Assembly: GCA_963824705.1 (NCBI GenBank)
Contig: CAWGQE010000003.1
Location: forward strand, 1,550,001 to 1,614,000
Length of the DNA: 64,000 nt
Source of the DNA: VRUE01 sp963824705
GTDB taxonomy: Bacteria > Actinomycetota > Thermoleophilia > Solirubrobacterales > 70-9
Reading direction: 5' to 3'
This document shows, piece by piece, positions 7,849 to 15,583 of this stretch. Within the stretch, counting starts at the first letter, position 1. Each line of letters starts with the position of its first letter. Made by a program: the position numbers and the translations under genes. The notes beneath the pieces are model-generated. The model searched no databases, was not told where the DNA came from, and saw only the letters and a program-made list of their open reading frames with translations.

Positions 7849-9081
7849 TCAGGAGATTTCGCCCAGATCGCTGTCGGAGTCGACAATCTGCTCGCGAGCG
7901 GCGGAGACGTCGACGTCGCCGGCGAGCATGCGGCGCGCCTCGGCCAGATCTTCGGAGCGGCCGACGCTGAGCGCTCCGGCCACCTTGCCGTCCTTCAGAT
8001 ACCAGACGGAGAACTCGCCCCGGTCGCGGTCGCCCCGCCAGATCTCCTCGTCCCACTCGGCCGCCGGGCCGACGTACTCGAGGCTCGCCCAGTCGGCAAG
8101 GTCGCTGAAGAAGTAGGGGACGACGTCGTAGTCGCGACCCTCGCCGAGCATGTTGCCGGCGGCGTGCATGCCCTGCTGCATCGCCACGTCCCAGTGCTCT
8201 ACCCGGATCCGCCGGCCGTGGACGACGCTGTCGTAGGAGCAGCAGTCGCCCGCCGCGTAGATCCCCTCGGTCGAGGTCATCAACTTCGAGTCGCAGACGA
8301 TCCCGTCATCGACCTCGAGCCCGGCGCGCTGGGCGAGCATCGCGTCGGGGCGGACGCCGGCGCCGACCACGACCGCGTCGCACTCGATCGCCCGGCCGCT
8401 CTTGGTCAGCACCGCCTTTACCCGCCCGTCGCCCTCGAAGGCCTCAAGCTCCTCGCCGGCGTGGACGGTGACTCCATGGTCTTCGATCGTCTGCTGGAAC
8501 CAGCGCCCGGCGTCCTCGCCGAAGACCCGCGACAGCGCGACGTCCTCCATCATCACGATCGTGCACTTGACGCCCTTCGCGGTCAGCGAGGCGGCGACCT
8601 CGGTGCCGATGTAGCTGCCGCCGATCAGCACCACGTGCCCGGAGGCCTCGGCATCGGTGCGGATCGCGTCGGAGTTGCCGAAGGCCCGCAGGTAGTGGAT
8701 GCCCTCGTTCTCGGCGCCCTCGACCCGCAGGATGTTGACCATCGCCCCGGTGGCGAGCAGCGCCTTGTCGAAGGCGACCTCCTCCCCGCCCTGCAGCTTT
8801 GCCGTGCGCGCCGCCGGGTCGAGCGACATCGCGTTTACGCCGGTCAGCAGCTCGATCCCGTTCTCCTCGTACCAGCCGGGGGGGTTGACGTAGGCGTCCT
8901 CGCGGCTCGCCTCGCCACGCATGTACTCCTTGGTGAGCGGCGGTCGTTCGTAAGGCGGCTCGGGCTCGCGGCCGGCCAGCAGGATCGAGCCCTCGGCACC
9001 GCGCTTGCGCAGCTCAGCCGCGCAGTGCGCCGAGCCCATGCCGCCGCCGATCAGGAGGAAATCGACCTCGCGATCGGCCAT
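7849..9081 (-). CDS. FAD/NAD(P)-dependent oxidoreductase, ferredoxin reductase/AIF-like
   Basis: This 410-residue protein is a two-dinucleotide-domain flavoprotein. It has an FAD site at the start (IGGGMGSAH, residues 11-19), an NAD(P) site in the middle (LIGGSYIGTEVAA) and the second FAD motif TEGIYAAGDCC. It ends in a domain like the C-terminal domain of rubredoxin/ferredoxin reductases and apoptosis-inducing factor (WYLKDGKVAGALSVGR). It probably passes electrons between NAD(P)H and a small iron-sulfur protein. Its ATG lies three bases after the trkA stop, so it is the last gene of that unit. The electron partner is not in this window. Confidence 0.85.
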   Translation of the reverse strand: MADREVDFLLIGGGMGSAHCAAELRKRGAEGSILLAGREPEPPYERPPLTKEYMRGEASREDAYVNPPGWYEENGIELLTGVNAMSLDPAARTAKLQGGEEVAFDKALLATGAMVNILRVEGAENEGIHYLRAFGNSDAIRTDAEASGHVVLIGGSYIGTEVAASLTAKGVKCTIVMMEDVALSRVFGEDAGRWFQQTIEDHGVTVHAGEELEAFEGDGRVKAVLTKSGRAIECDAVVVGAGVRPDAMLAQRAGLEVDDGIVCDSKLMTSTEGIYAAGDCCSYDSVVHGRRIRVEHWDVAMQQGMHAAGNMLGEGRDYDVVPYFFSDLADWASLEYVGPAAEWDEEIWRGDRDRGEFSVWYLKDGKVAGALSVGRSEDLAEARRMLAGDVDVSAAREQIVDSDSDLGEIS

Positions 9082-9084
9082 CGC

Positions 9085-9765
9085 TCAGGCCGTCCCGTTG
9101 CCGCCGGCAGCCGGGCCGAAGAGCTCCTTGAGGTCGTCCTCGCGACCCGGATCTAGCACGGCGAGCACCTCGTCGCCGACCTCGAGCACGGTGTCGGCGT
9201 TGGGCACGAAGCCCTTGCCTTCGCGCAGCACCGAGATCAAGAGACTGCCTTCGGGCATCGAGAGATCGCCGACACGACGTCCAGTTACCCGCGAATCCTT
9301 GCCGAGCAACATCTCGATGATCTCCAGCTGCTCCTCCTGCAGGTCGAGCAGGTGGACGAGCCCGTACTCGGGCACCTCGTGCTCGAGCAGGCGCAGGATC
9401 AGGTCGGTGGCGGAAACCGACGGCTTCACCCCGAGCAAGTCGAAGTGGGGGCGGTTGCGGGGGTTGTTCACCCGGGCGATGATCTGCTGCACCTCGTACT
9501 TCTCTTTGGCGACCTGGCAGATCAGCATGTTGTCCTCGTCGTCGCCGGTGACAGCGATCACCATGTCGGCTCGCTGGATCCCGGCGCGCTCCAACACCCA
9601 GAGCTCAGAGGCATCGCCGTAGGTGACGTTGTGCTCGAGCTCCTGCTCGACGGTCAGGTAGCGGCGCCGATTGCTCTCGATCACCGTCACCTCGTGGTTC
9701 TTTTCAAGCAGCTCGCGGGCCAGGTTCCAGCCGACCTTCCCCGCTCCGACGACGATGATGTACAC
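9085..9765 (-). CDS. TrkA-type RCK protein, N and C domains
   Basis: This is a 226-residue potassium channel or transporter regulatory subunit. The RCK_N Rossmann domain opens MYIIVVGAGKVGWNLARELL, with the GxGxxG nucleotide motif and the ribose-binding acid in VTVIESN. The RCK_C domain spans about residues 140-220 (SLLISVLREGKGFVPNADTV). The GTG start at 9765 lies two bases after the stop of the first TrkA-like gene. Proteins of this kind bind NAD(H), ATP or cyclic di-AMP and gate K+ uptake. No TrkH or KtrB membrane partner is present nearby; the adjacent APC permeases are candidates. Confidence 0.88.
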   Translation of the reverse strand: MYIIVVGAGKVGWNLARELLEKNHEVTVIESNRRRYLTVEQELEHNVTYGDASELWVLERAGIQRADMVIAVTGDDEDNMLICQVAKEKYEVQQIIARVNNPRNRPHFDLLGVKPSVSATDLILRLLEHEVPEYGLVHLLDLQEEQLEIIEMLLGKDSRVTGRRVGDLSMPEGSLLISVLREGKGFVPNADTVLEVGDEVLAVLDPGREDDLKELFGPAAGGNGTA

Positions 9766-9767
9766 GG

Positions 9768-10211
9768 TCAGACCACCTTGCTGCGCTGGGCGCCCTCGCG
9801 GACGGCGCTCTCCAGCATGTCGATCGCGACGCGCGTCGGGCAGATCGTGTTCATGCCCTGCTGGCGATACCACTCGGCCCGCAGCGGGTCGAGGATCCGG
9901 GCGATCACCGTCGGCACCTCGTAGCGGCGCTGGGCGATCTGGGCGATGACGATGTTGGTGTTGTCGCCGTTGGTCGCGGCGATGAAGGCATCCGCGGTCT
10001 CGATCCCGGCAGCGACCAGAGCGTCGGTCTCGAGGCCGGTGCCGACCGTGAAGCGACCGCCGAGGTCCTCCCAGCCCTTGTCGAGCCCGACCTCGAGCCG
10101 CGTGTGGGACTCGGGGTCCTCGTCGAGGCAGGAGACTTCGTGCCCCTCGCTCAGCATGCTCCTCGCGACGGAGGAGCCGACTCTTCCGCAGCCGACGATC
10201 AGAATGAACAC
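9768..10211 (-). CDS. TrkA N-domain protein, single RCK_N
   Basis: These 147 residues form only the Rossmann half of an RCK subunit: MFILIVGCGRVGSSVARSML with the GxGxxG motif, an acidic ribose-binding turn CLDEDPESH, and TNGDNTNIVIAQIAQ. The RCK_C domain is absent, so it likely pairs with the full-length copy encoded just downstream. The GTG at 10211 sits seven bases after a TAGTAT -10 element. The pair may regulate the two APC-type permeases upstream, or a K+ channel elsewhere. Confidence 0.85.
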   Translation of the reverse strand: MFILIVGCGRVGSSVARSMLSEGHEVSCLDEDPESHTRLEVGLDKGWEDLGGRFTVGTGLETDALVAAGIETADAFIAATNGDNTNIVIAQIAQRRYEVPTVIARILDPLRAEWYRQQGMNTICPTRVAIDMLESAVREGAQRSKVV

Positions 10212-10218
10212 GCCGCGG

Positions 10219-10224
10219 ATACTA
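10219..10224 (-). promoter_or_regulatory. -10 element TAGTAT, leaderless start of TrkA pair
   Basis: TAGTAT lies seven bases before the GTG at 10211. It falls between the APC permease stop and the start of the first RCK gene, giving this pair its own promoter. Confidence 0.5.
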
Positions 10225-12258
10225 GATGGACGCGACCTGCTCGGGAGGAGCAGTCAGCAACACCTGGCATGGCGCCTTCTTCAGCACGTACTCCGTGGCC
10301 GCCCCGATCTCGGCGGGCCTGGCGGCGCCGATCCCACCCAGCGTGGCTCCACCGCGGATCTTGCTCGGCGGCTCGGCCCCGACCACGATCGCTTCGACCC
10401 CCCCGCGACGCGCCGCCTCGACGATCCCGGCGCCGACCTTGCGCGCTCTCGTCACCGACGCGCTCACCCTGACGTCCTCGTACTCTTCGGCGATTTCGCG
10501 GGCCCGATCGATCGCTTGCAGGGCCTCGTTCTCCTGCTCCTGCGGCAGCTCTGCGTCCAGGGGCAGGGTGAGCGGCACCTCGAGCACGTAGACGATCGCG
10601 AGGTGGGTCTCGTCGATTTCGGCGTCTCCCTCCTGCTCCGCCGCGGCGAGACGGCCGGCGGTGGCGACGATGTCGTCGTCGAGCTCGGTCCCGAACACCG
10701 GCACGAGGATGTTGCCGTATTCGACGTCGGGCGCCTGCTTGGTCAGAGCCCTCTCGGTGACCGAGACGCGCCGGGTCAGGGAAGTCCCCTCGAAGACCTT
10801 GCGGTAGACGACGTAGAAGAGCAGGCCGAACAGCATCCAGCCGCCACCGACCCAGCGCGCCCGCTCGTGAAAGGCAAGCACGCTGAGGAAGGCGAGGAAG
10901 CTGAGCAGAGCGGCCAGGATGGTCGGCACGGGAAGCTGCGCGCCACGCCAGGAGACGTTCCAGGGCACCCGGAAGGGGCGGGATCGGTCGGGTTCGGTGA
11001 CCCGCAGCCGCAGGATCGAGAGGTGGGCGATCGTGATCGCCAGCATCGCCCCAAAGGCGTAGAGCCCGGCCAGCAGCTTGACGTCGGTCGGTGCGACCAG
11101 GCCGATCGCGATCAGGCCTGAGAGCCCGATCGCGACGTGCGGCGTCGCGTAGCGACCGTTGAGCTTGCCCAGCCAGCTGGGGATCTGGCGGTTGATCGCC
11201 AGCGTGTAGATGTGGCGGGAGACGCCGAGCATCGCGGTCGTCGCCGCCCAGAACAAGACCGGCGCAGCGACCAGCGCCACCACCCAGCGCATCGTGTGCG
11301 CGACCCACGCCGGGTGGTAGGCGGAGACCACACCGAGCACCGGCGCCTCGACGAATTCGCCGCCGAGCGCGGTCTCGGGTCCGTGCGGCCCGGCGACGAC
11401 CGGCACCGCCATCAGCGCGATCGCCGCCATCCCGGCGTAGACGAGCGGCACCGCGACGGCCCCCACCGAGACGATCCGCTTCAGGTCGCGCGGCCTGACG
11501 TCGATGTCGGGCGCAAGGTCGGAGGCGGCCTCGATCCCGGCGTAGGCGAGCATCGCGACCACCGACGCGTAGACGATGTCCTTGAGGCTAGGACTGGCGA
11601 AGAGGTGGATCTGGTCGGTGAGGCGGTCGGGGTGCAGGACCGCGAGCACACCCACGCCGATCACCGCGAGCTGCAAGACGATGTCGGCAAGCGCCAACGC
11701 GCTGAGCGTGCGCGCCCGGCCGCGACCGGTGATGTTGAGGATGTTGAGCGTGCAGGCGGCGACGATTACCAGCCCGGCGACACCGATCTCCCAGCCCGGC
11801 TCGGAAAGGTTGTGGGAGATCGGCTCCAGGTAGTGCGGGACCGAGATCGCCGCCAGCGCGGCGACGATCAGGTAGTCGATCAGGATCGCCCAGCCGGCGA
11901 TGAAGGCGATCAGCTCGTTGAAGGCGTGGCGGGCGAAGCTCGACGAGCCGCCCCGCTCGCGGATCATCGCGCCCCCCTCGACGTAGCTGAGCGTGGTCAG
12001 CACGAACAGCAGCCCGGCGGCGAGGAAGATCAGCGGGGTCAGGCCGAGGCCGCGATCGGCGACGACGCCGAGCGAGAAGTAGATCGAGAAGCCGACAACC
12101 GAGTAGACCGCGACAAAGAGGCCTGGGACGCCTAGGCCGCGGTTCAGCAGGGGTTCCAGGCGGGGGCGTTGCTGCTCTGGCTGCGGTTGATCGGGCTGCT
12201 CATCTGAGCCCTCAGCCGCGGGTCCTGTCGCAGGGGGAGGGGGGGTTAGCGGACTCAC
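10222..12258 (-). CDS. APC superfamily permease fused to a USP-like domain
   Basis: This is an amino-acid/polyamine/organocation family transporter of about 678 residues. It has around 12 hydrophobic helices (for example GLFVAVYSVVGFSIYFSLGV and the GGSSSFARHAFNE loop) and a C-terminal cytoplasmic universal-stress-protein-like domain (about 515-670, starting GNILVPVFGTEL). I place the start at the GTG at 12258, which overlaps the previous stop as GTGA. The alternative GTG at 12288 would force coding through one arm of a long hairpin. APC carriers with such a domain include amino-acid transporters and the K+ importer KimA. The RCK genes next door favour potassium or osmotic control, but the substrate is unproven. 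Confidence 0.82.
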   Translation of the reverse strand: MSPLTPPPPATGPAAEGSDEQPDQPQPEQQRPRLEPLLNRGLGVPGLFVAVYSVVGFSIYFSLGVVADRGLGLTPLIFLAAGLLFVLTTLSYVEGGAMIRERGGSSSFARHAFNELIAFIAGWAILIDYLIVAALAAISVPHYLEPISHNLSEPGWEIGVAGLVIVAACTLNILNITGRGRARTLSALALADIVLQLAVIGVGVLAVLHPDRLTDQIHLFASPSLKDIVYASVVAMLAYAGIEAASDLAPDIDVRPRDLKRIVSVGAVAVPLVYAGMAAIALMAVPVVAGPHGPETALGGEFVEAPVLGVVSAYHPAWVAHTMRWVVALVAAPVLFWAATTAMLGVSRHIYTLAINRQIPSWLGKLNGRYATPHVAIGLSGLIAIGLVAPTDVKLLAGLYAFGAMLAITIAHLSILRLRVTEPDRSRPFRVPWNVSWRGAQLPVPTILAALLSFLAFLSVLAFHERARWVGGGWMLFGLLFYVVYRKVFEGTSLTRRVSVTERALTKQAPDVEYGNILVPVFGTELDDDIVATAGRLAAAEQEGDAEIDETHLAIVYVLEVPLTLPLDAELPQEQENEALQAIDRAREIAEEYEDVRVSASVTRARKVGAGIVEAARRGGVEAIVVGAEPPSKIRGGATLGGIGAARPAEIGAATEYVLKKAPCQVLLTAPPEQVASI

Positions 12259-12294
12259 CCGTCCGAACCCCCCCTCCCCCTGCGCCACCCGCGG
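12216..12294. repeat. Long nested palindrome at a gene junction
   Basis: Three nested stems share one axis: 12216-12223 with 12287-12294 (8 bp), 12229-12247 with 12266-12284 (19 bp, perfect, G-run against C-run) and 12250-12254 with 12261-12265 (5 bp). The palindrome covers the 3' end of the 74-residue gene and the 5' end of the permease gene, with the probable permease GTG in its loop region. In RNA it would strongly shield or expose that start. Confidence 0.8.
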
Positions 12295-12479
12295 AGGGAG
12301 CCGGACAACCAGAGGCGCGCTACGCCGACAGCCAGGAAAGCCAAGCCGAGGAGGGTTCCAAGGGAGAGCGGACCGCCTCCGTGGGAGAAGGTGCTTGCGA
12401 GGATCAGCAGACCCAGAGCCACGAAGACCAAAGAGAGGGCGCGGATCGAGCCGCTGTAGATCCGCTCGGGCGAAGACAT
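12255..12479 (-). CDS. Small membrane protein of unknown function
   Basis: This 74-residue protein has two predicted membrane helices (ALSLVFVALGLLILASTF and SLGTLLGLAFLAVGVARLWL) and a basic Gly/Arg C-terminus. I do not recognise a family. It is the first gene of a unit with the APC permease, whose GTG overlaps its stop. It could be a small accessory subunit. The -10 element of this gene overlaps the stop codon of the preceding permease gene. Confidence 0.6.
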   Translation of the reverse strand: MSSPERIYSGSIRALSLVFVALGLLILASTFSHGGGPLSLGTLLGLAFLAVGVARLWLSGSLRGWRRGRGGSDG

Positions 12480-12486
12480 CGCGGCG

Positions 12487-12492
12487 ATTCTA
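12487..12492 (-). promoter_or_regulatory. -10 element TAGAAT, leaderless start of small membrane gene
   Basis: TAGAAT lies seven bases before the ATG at 12479. Its first three bases are also the stop codon of the upstream APC permease gene. Confidence 0.5.
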
Positions 12493-14385
12493 GGCCAGGG
12501 CAGGAACGGCTTCGGGGCTCTGCACGCTCCTGTCGGAGACGACGATGACGCGGCAGGGGCGCTCGCTGAGCACGGTCTGCAGGGTCTTGTCGTAGAGCGG
12601 CGCGCCGTTGCGGTAGCGCAGGCCGACGACGATCGCGGCGGCGCTGATCAGGTTCGCCTCGTCGGAGATCGAGTAGCCCGCCTGCGCCGGGCGCACCCGC
12701 TCGACGTGACCGGTGATCCGCTGCCCGCCGATCAGCTTTGCCTGCTCGACCTTGCTCTGCGCCTCGGCTTCCTGATTGCGCAGGTCGGCGTCGAGCGGAA
12801 GGTCGGTCGGTACCGTCAGCATCGAGTGGATGTGAACGCCGCGACGGCGCTTGGAGGCGAGCTTGATCGCCGTCGCGACCATCTCCTCGGAGAACGGCTC
12901 GCCGTCCTCGAAGGCGACCAGGATGCTGCGGTACTCGATCTCCTCGACGCCGAGCGGCTCCGGCGTGACCACTTTGACGGTCTCGGTAAGCGGCAGTTTC
13001 TGGTTGCGGCGGTAGAGGACATAGACGACGATCCCGAACGCCATCCAGCCGGCTCCCACGGCGAGCGTGCGCGGGTTCAGCGCCATCACCACGATCCAGG
13101 CGGCAAAGGTGCCGAGACCGCCGAGCACCGCCGTCAGCGGGACCTCGAAGCCGAAGGCGCGGAAGTTGAGTGGCGGTTTCCAGGGACGCTCCTCGCCCGC
13201 GTGCCTGCGTCGCAGCTGTATCACCGAAACGTGGGCGATCGTGAACGAGAGCATCGCACCGAACGAGTACAGCGTCGCCAGGAATTCGGCTTGTCCCGGA
13301 ATCAACGTGATCATCGCAAGGCCGGCGAAGACGAGGATCGCGATATAGGGAGTGCGGTAGCGGGGGTGGACCTGGCGCAGCCCCTCGGGCAGCTGACGGT
13401 GCTGGCCCATCGAGTAGGTGAGGCGCGAGACGCCGATCAGCCCGGCGTTGGTGGCGATCAGCAGGATCACCGCGGCGAGGATGCCGACGTAGAAGCGCAG
13501 CCCTTCGGTCAGGCCACTGCTGAGGCCGAGGTTCTCGACGATGCCGAGAATCGGGTCGCTGGCGAACTCGGAGCCGAGCGCGGTGGTGTAGTGGCCGGCG
13601 GCGTCCTGCACGACCGGCATCGCCGATAGCGCGACGATCGGGATCAGCAGGTAGAGGCCGAGCACGGCGGCGACCGTGAAGCCGACGCTGCGCGGGATCG
13701 TCCGCGCCGCGTCCTTGGCCTCCTCGGCCATATTGGAGATCGTCTCGATGCCGGTGTAGGCGATCATCGCGACCGCGATGCCGAGGGCGAAGTCGCTCCA
13801 GGAAGGGGCGACGCCGAGGTGGACGTTGTCGACCAGCACCTGTGGACTCAGCACCAGCACGACGCCGATCCCGACCAGCACGACCTGGGTGCCGAGGTCG
13901 GCGACCGCGAGGATCAGGTTGAGTTTCGCCGACTCCTGCGAGCCGCGGATGTTGAGCAGCGCCAGCGCCCCGATCAGCACGGCGCCGCCGATGATGTCGC
14001 CCGGGGCATGGCCGAGCGGCTCCCAGAAGACCGCCAGGTAATGGGGCACGAAGTAGGCCGAGATCGCGACCGTGATCGTGTAGTTGAGCATCTGTCCCCA
14101 GGCGGCGACGAAGCTGACCAGCTCGTTGAAGGCGTGGCGGGCGAAGCTCGAGGAGCCCCCCGCCTCGGGGTACATCACCGTCGCCTCGGCGTAGGTCGCG
14201 GCGGTCGCGGCGAAGATCAGGCCGGAGATGACGAAGGCGACCGGGGTGAGCCCAAGGGCGAAGGCGGCGGTGACGCCGAGCGCGTAGTAGATCGAGGAGC
14301 CGACGTTGCCGTAGGCGGCCGAGAACAGCGCGCCGACACCATGCACACGGCTCAGCGATTCGTCTCTGGGGATCCGCTGCGCCAT
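12490..14385 (-). CDS. APC superfamily permease fused to a USP-like domain, second copy
   Basis: This 631-residue paralogue of the 10222-12258 permease shares the GGSSSFARHAFNELVSFVAA loop and a C-terminal USP-like domain beginning IEYRSILVAFEDGEPFSEE (about 480-620). About 12 helices precede it. The ATG at 14385 lies 24 bases after the hydroxyacid oxidase stop, so the two may be co-transcribed. Two diverged copies side by side, followed by two RCK proteins, suggest a cation or amino-acid uptake island controlled from the cytoplasm. As with its paralogue, a cationic amino acid or a KimA-like K+ specificity cannot be told apart by eye. Confidence 0.85.
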   Translation of the reverse strand: MAQRIPRDESLSRVHGVGALFSAAYGNVGSSIYYALGVTAAFALGLTPVAFVISGLIFAATAATYAEATVMYPEAGGSSSFARHAFNELVSFVAAWGQMLNYTITVAISAYFVPHYLAVFWEPLGHAPGDIIGGAVLIGALALLNIRGSQESAKLNLILAVADLGTQVVLVGIGVVLVLSPQVLVDNVHLGVAPSWSDFALGIAVAMIAYTGIETISNMAEEAKDAARTIPRSVGFTVAAVLGLYLLIPIVALSAMPVVQDAAGHYTTALGSEFASDPILGIVENLGLSSGLTEGLRFYVGILAAVILLIATNAGLIGVSRLTYSMGQHRQLPEGLRQVHPRYRTPYIAILVFAGLAMITLIPGQAEFLATLYSFGAMLSFTIAHVSVIQLRRRHAGEERPWKPPLNFRAFGFEVPLTAVLGGLGTFAAWIVVMALNPRTLAVGAGWMAFGIVVYVLYRRNQKLPLTETVKVVTPEPLGVEEIEYRSILVAFEDGEPFSEEMVATAIKLASKRRRGVHIHSMLTVPTDLPLDADLRNQEAEAQSKVEQAKLIGGQRITGHVERVRPAQAGYSISDEANLISAAAIVVGLRYRNGAPLYDKTLQTVLSERPCRVIVVSDRSVQSPEAVPALA

Positions 14386-14409
14386 CGATCAGTTGGAGGG
14401 GCCGGTCAC

Positions 14410-15501
14410 TCAGTCCGAATATACGGACGCCGCCGGTGCTCTCCGCACGTGAGCGCGGGTCAGCTCCGCGGGCGAGGCGCAACCGCAGAGGGCGAGCGTC
14501 AGCTCGAGCTCCTCGCGCAGCAGCTCGAGCACGCGACGGGCGCCTGCCTCTCCGCCCACCGCGAGCCCCCAGAGCGCCGGTCGCCCGACCAGCACCGCGT
14601 CGGCGCCGAGCGCCAGGGCGATCGCGACGTCGACGCCGCGCCGGATGCCGCCGTCGACCAGGACGGGGACCCGCCCCGCGACCGCGTCGACCGCCTCGGG
14701 AAGGACGTCGGCGGTGGCGAGGCAACGGTCGAGCTGGCGGGCCCCGTGGTTGGAGATGACGACGCCAGCGGCGCCGTGCTCGACCGCCAGCCCCGCGTCC
14801 TCCCCGGTCTGCACCCCCTTGACCAGCACCGGCACACGGCAGTCGACGGCAAGCTCCTCGAAGTCGGACCAGCTCAGCGCCGGCTCCATCAGGCCGAAGG
14901 TCTCCTCGATCGTGATCGCGCGGTCGGAGCCGAGCGCCGCTTCCACGCTCGGAACACCCAGCTCCTCGGGGATCTTGAACCCAGTCCGCAAGTCACGCTC
15001 GCGGTTGCCGCTGCGCGGCGCGTCGACGGTGACCACGATTGCCTCGAAGCCGGCCTCGACCGCCTCGTCCACCAGGGCCCTGGTGAGGCTCTCGTCCTTG
15101 AAGCAGTAGAGCTGGAACCAGCGTCGTCCGTCCGGAGCCGCGGCGGCGACGGGCCCTGGCCGCGTGGTGGCGCACGTCGAGAGGCACATCACCGTTCCCG
15201 CCGCGGCGGCCGCCCGCGCCATCGCCACCTCACCCTCCGGGTCGATCAGCCCCTGGTAGGCAGTCGGCGTGACCAAGATAGGCATGGAGACCTCCCCGCC
15301 CAGCAACTCGACCCGCGTCGACCACTCGCCGAGCCCAGCAAGTACCCGAGGCCGCAGCCGCCAGCCCTTCCAGGCCGCGACGTTCTCAGCAAGCGTCAGC
15401 TCATCCCCGGCACCCCCGAAGAAATACCCGGCTACACCGGCATCCAGCTTCTCAGCCGCAGCCTGCGCAAAGTCTGCAACGTTGACCAGATCCTCGACCA
15501 T
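14410..15501 (-). CDS. FMN-dependent alpha-hydroxy acid oxidase
   Basis: This 363-residue TIM-barrel flavoprotein belongs to the glycolate oxidase/L-lactate oxidase family. The active-site region reads VVISNHGARQLDRC, with the catalytic His; the family usually has NHGGRQLD, so one Gly is Ala here. The phosphate-binding end of FMN is made by VDGGIRRGVDV and ALGADAVLVGRP. VLVKGV carries the conserved Lys. It would oxidise a 2-hydroxy acid to the 2-oxo acid with O2 or a carrier. The exact acid (lactate, glycolate, mandelate) is uncertain. The promoter is leaderless. Confidence 0.9.
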   Translation of the reverse strand: MVEDLVNVADFAQAAAEKLDAGVAGYFFGGAGDELTLAENVAAWKGWRLRPRVLAGLGEWSTRVELLGGEVSMPILVTPTAYQGLIDPEGEVAMARAAAAAGTVMCLSTCATTRPGPVAAAAPDGRRWFQLYCFKDESLTRALVDEAVEAGFEAIVVTVDAPRSGNRERDLRTGFKIPEELGVPSVEAALGSDRAITIEETFGLMEPALSWSDFEELAVDCRVPVLVKGVQTGEDAGLAVEHGAAGVVISNHGARQLDRCLATADVLPEAVDAVAGRVPVLVDGGIRRGVDVAIALALGADAVLVGRPALWGLAVGGEAGARRVLELLREELELTLALCGCASPAELTRAHVRRAPAASVYSD

Positions 15502-15507
15502 GGCAGA

Positions 15508-15513
15508 ACCCTA
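15508..15513 (-). promoter_or_regulatory. -10 element TAGGGT, leaderless start of hydroxyacid oxidase
   Basis: TAGGGT lies six bases before the ATG at 15501, and no ribosome binding site is visible. Confidence 0.5.
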
Positions 15514-15583
15514 GACCGCGAGCCGTGGCGAGTTAGCCCCCCTATAGCGACGGTAAGTCGCCAGCCGAAGCGTGGCGGAGGGG

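Noticed and set aside
7670..8056. N-terminal extension of the lipoprotein frame
   Set aside because: It reads through tRNA-Gln and part of the oxidoreductase gene; the lipobox start at 7669 is far better.
14410..15501. Ala for Gly in the NHGGRQLD active-site motif as a loss-of-function sign
   Set aside because: The catalytic His and Arg are kept and Ala is a mild change; the enzyme is likely active.
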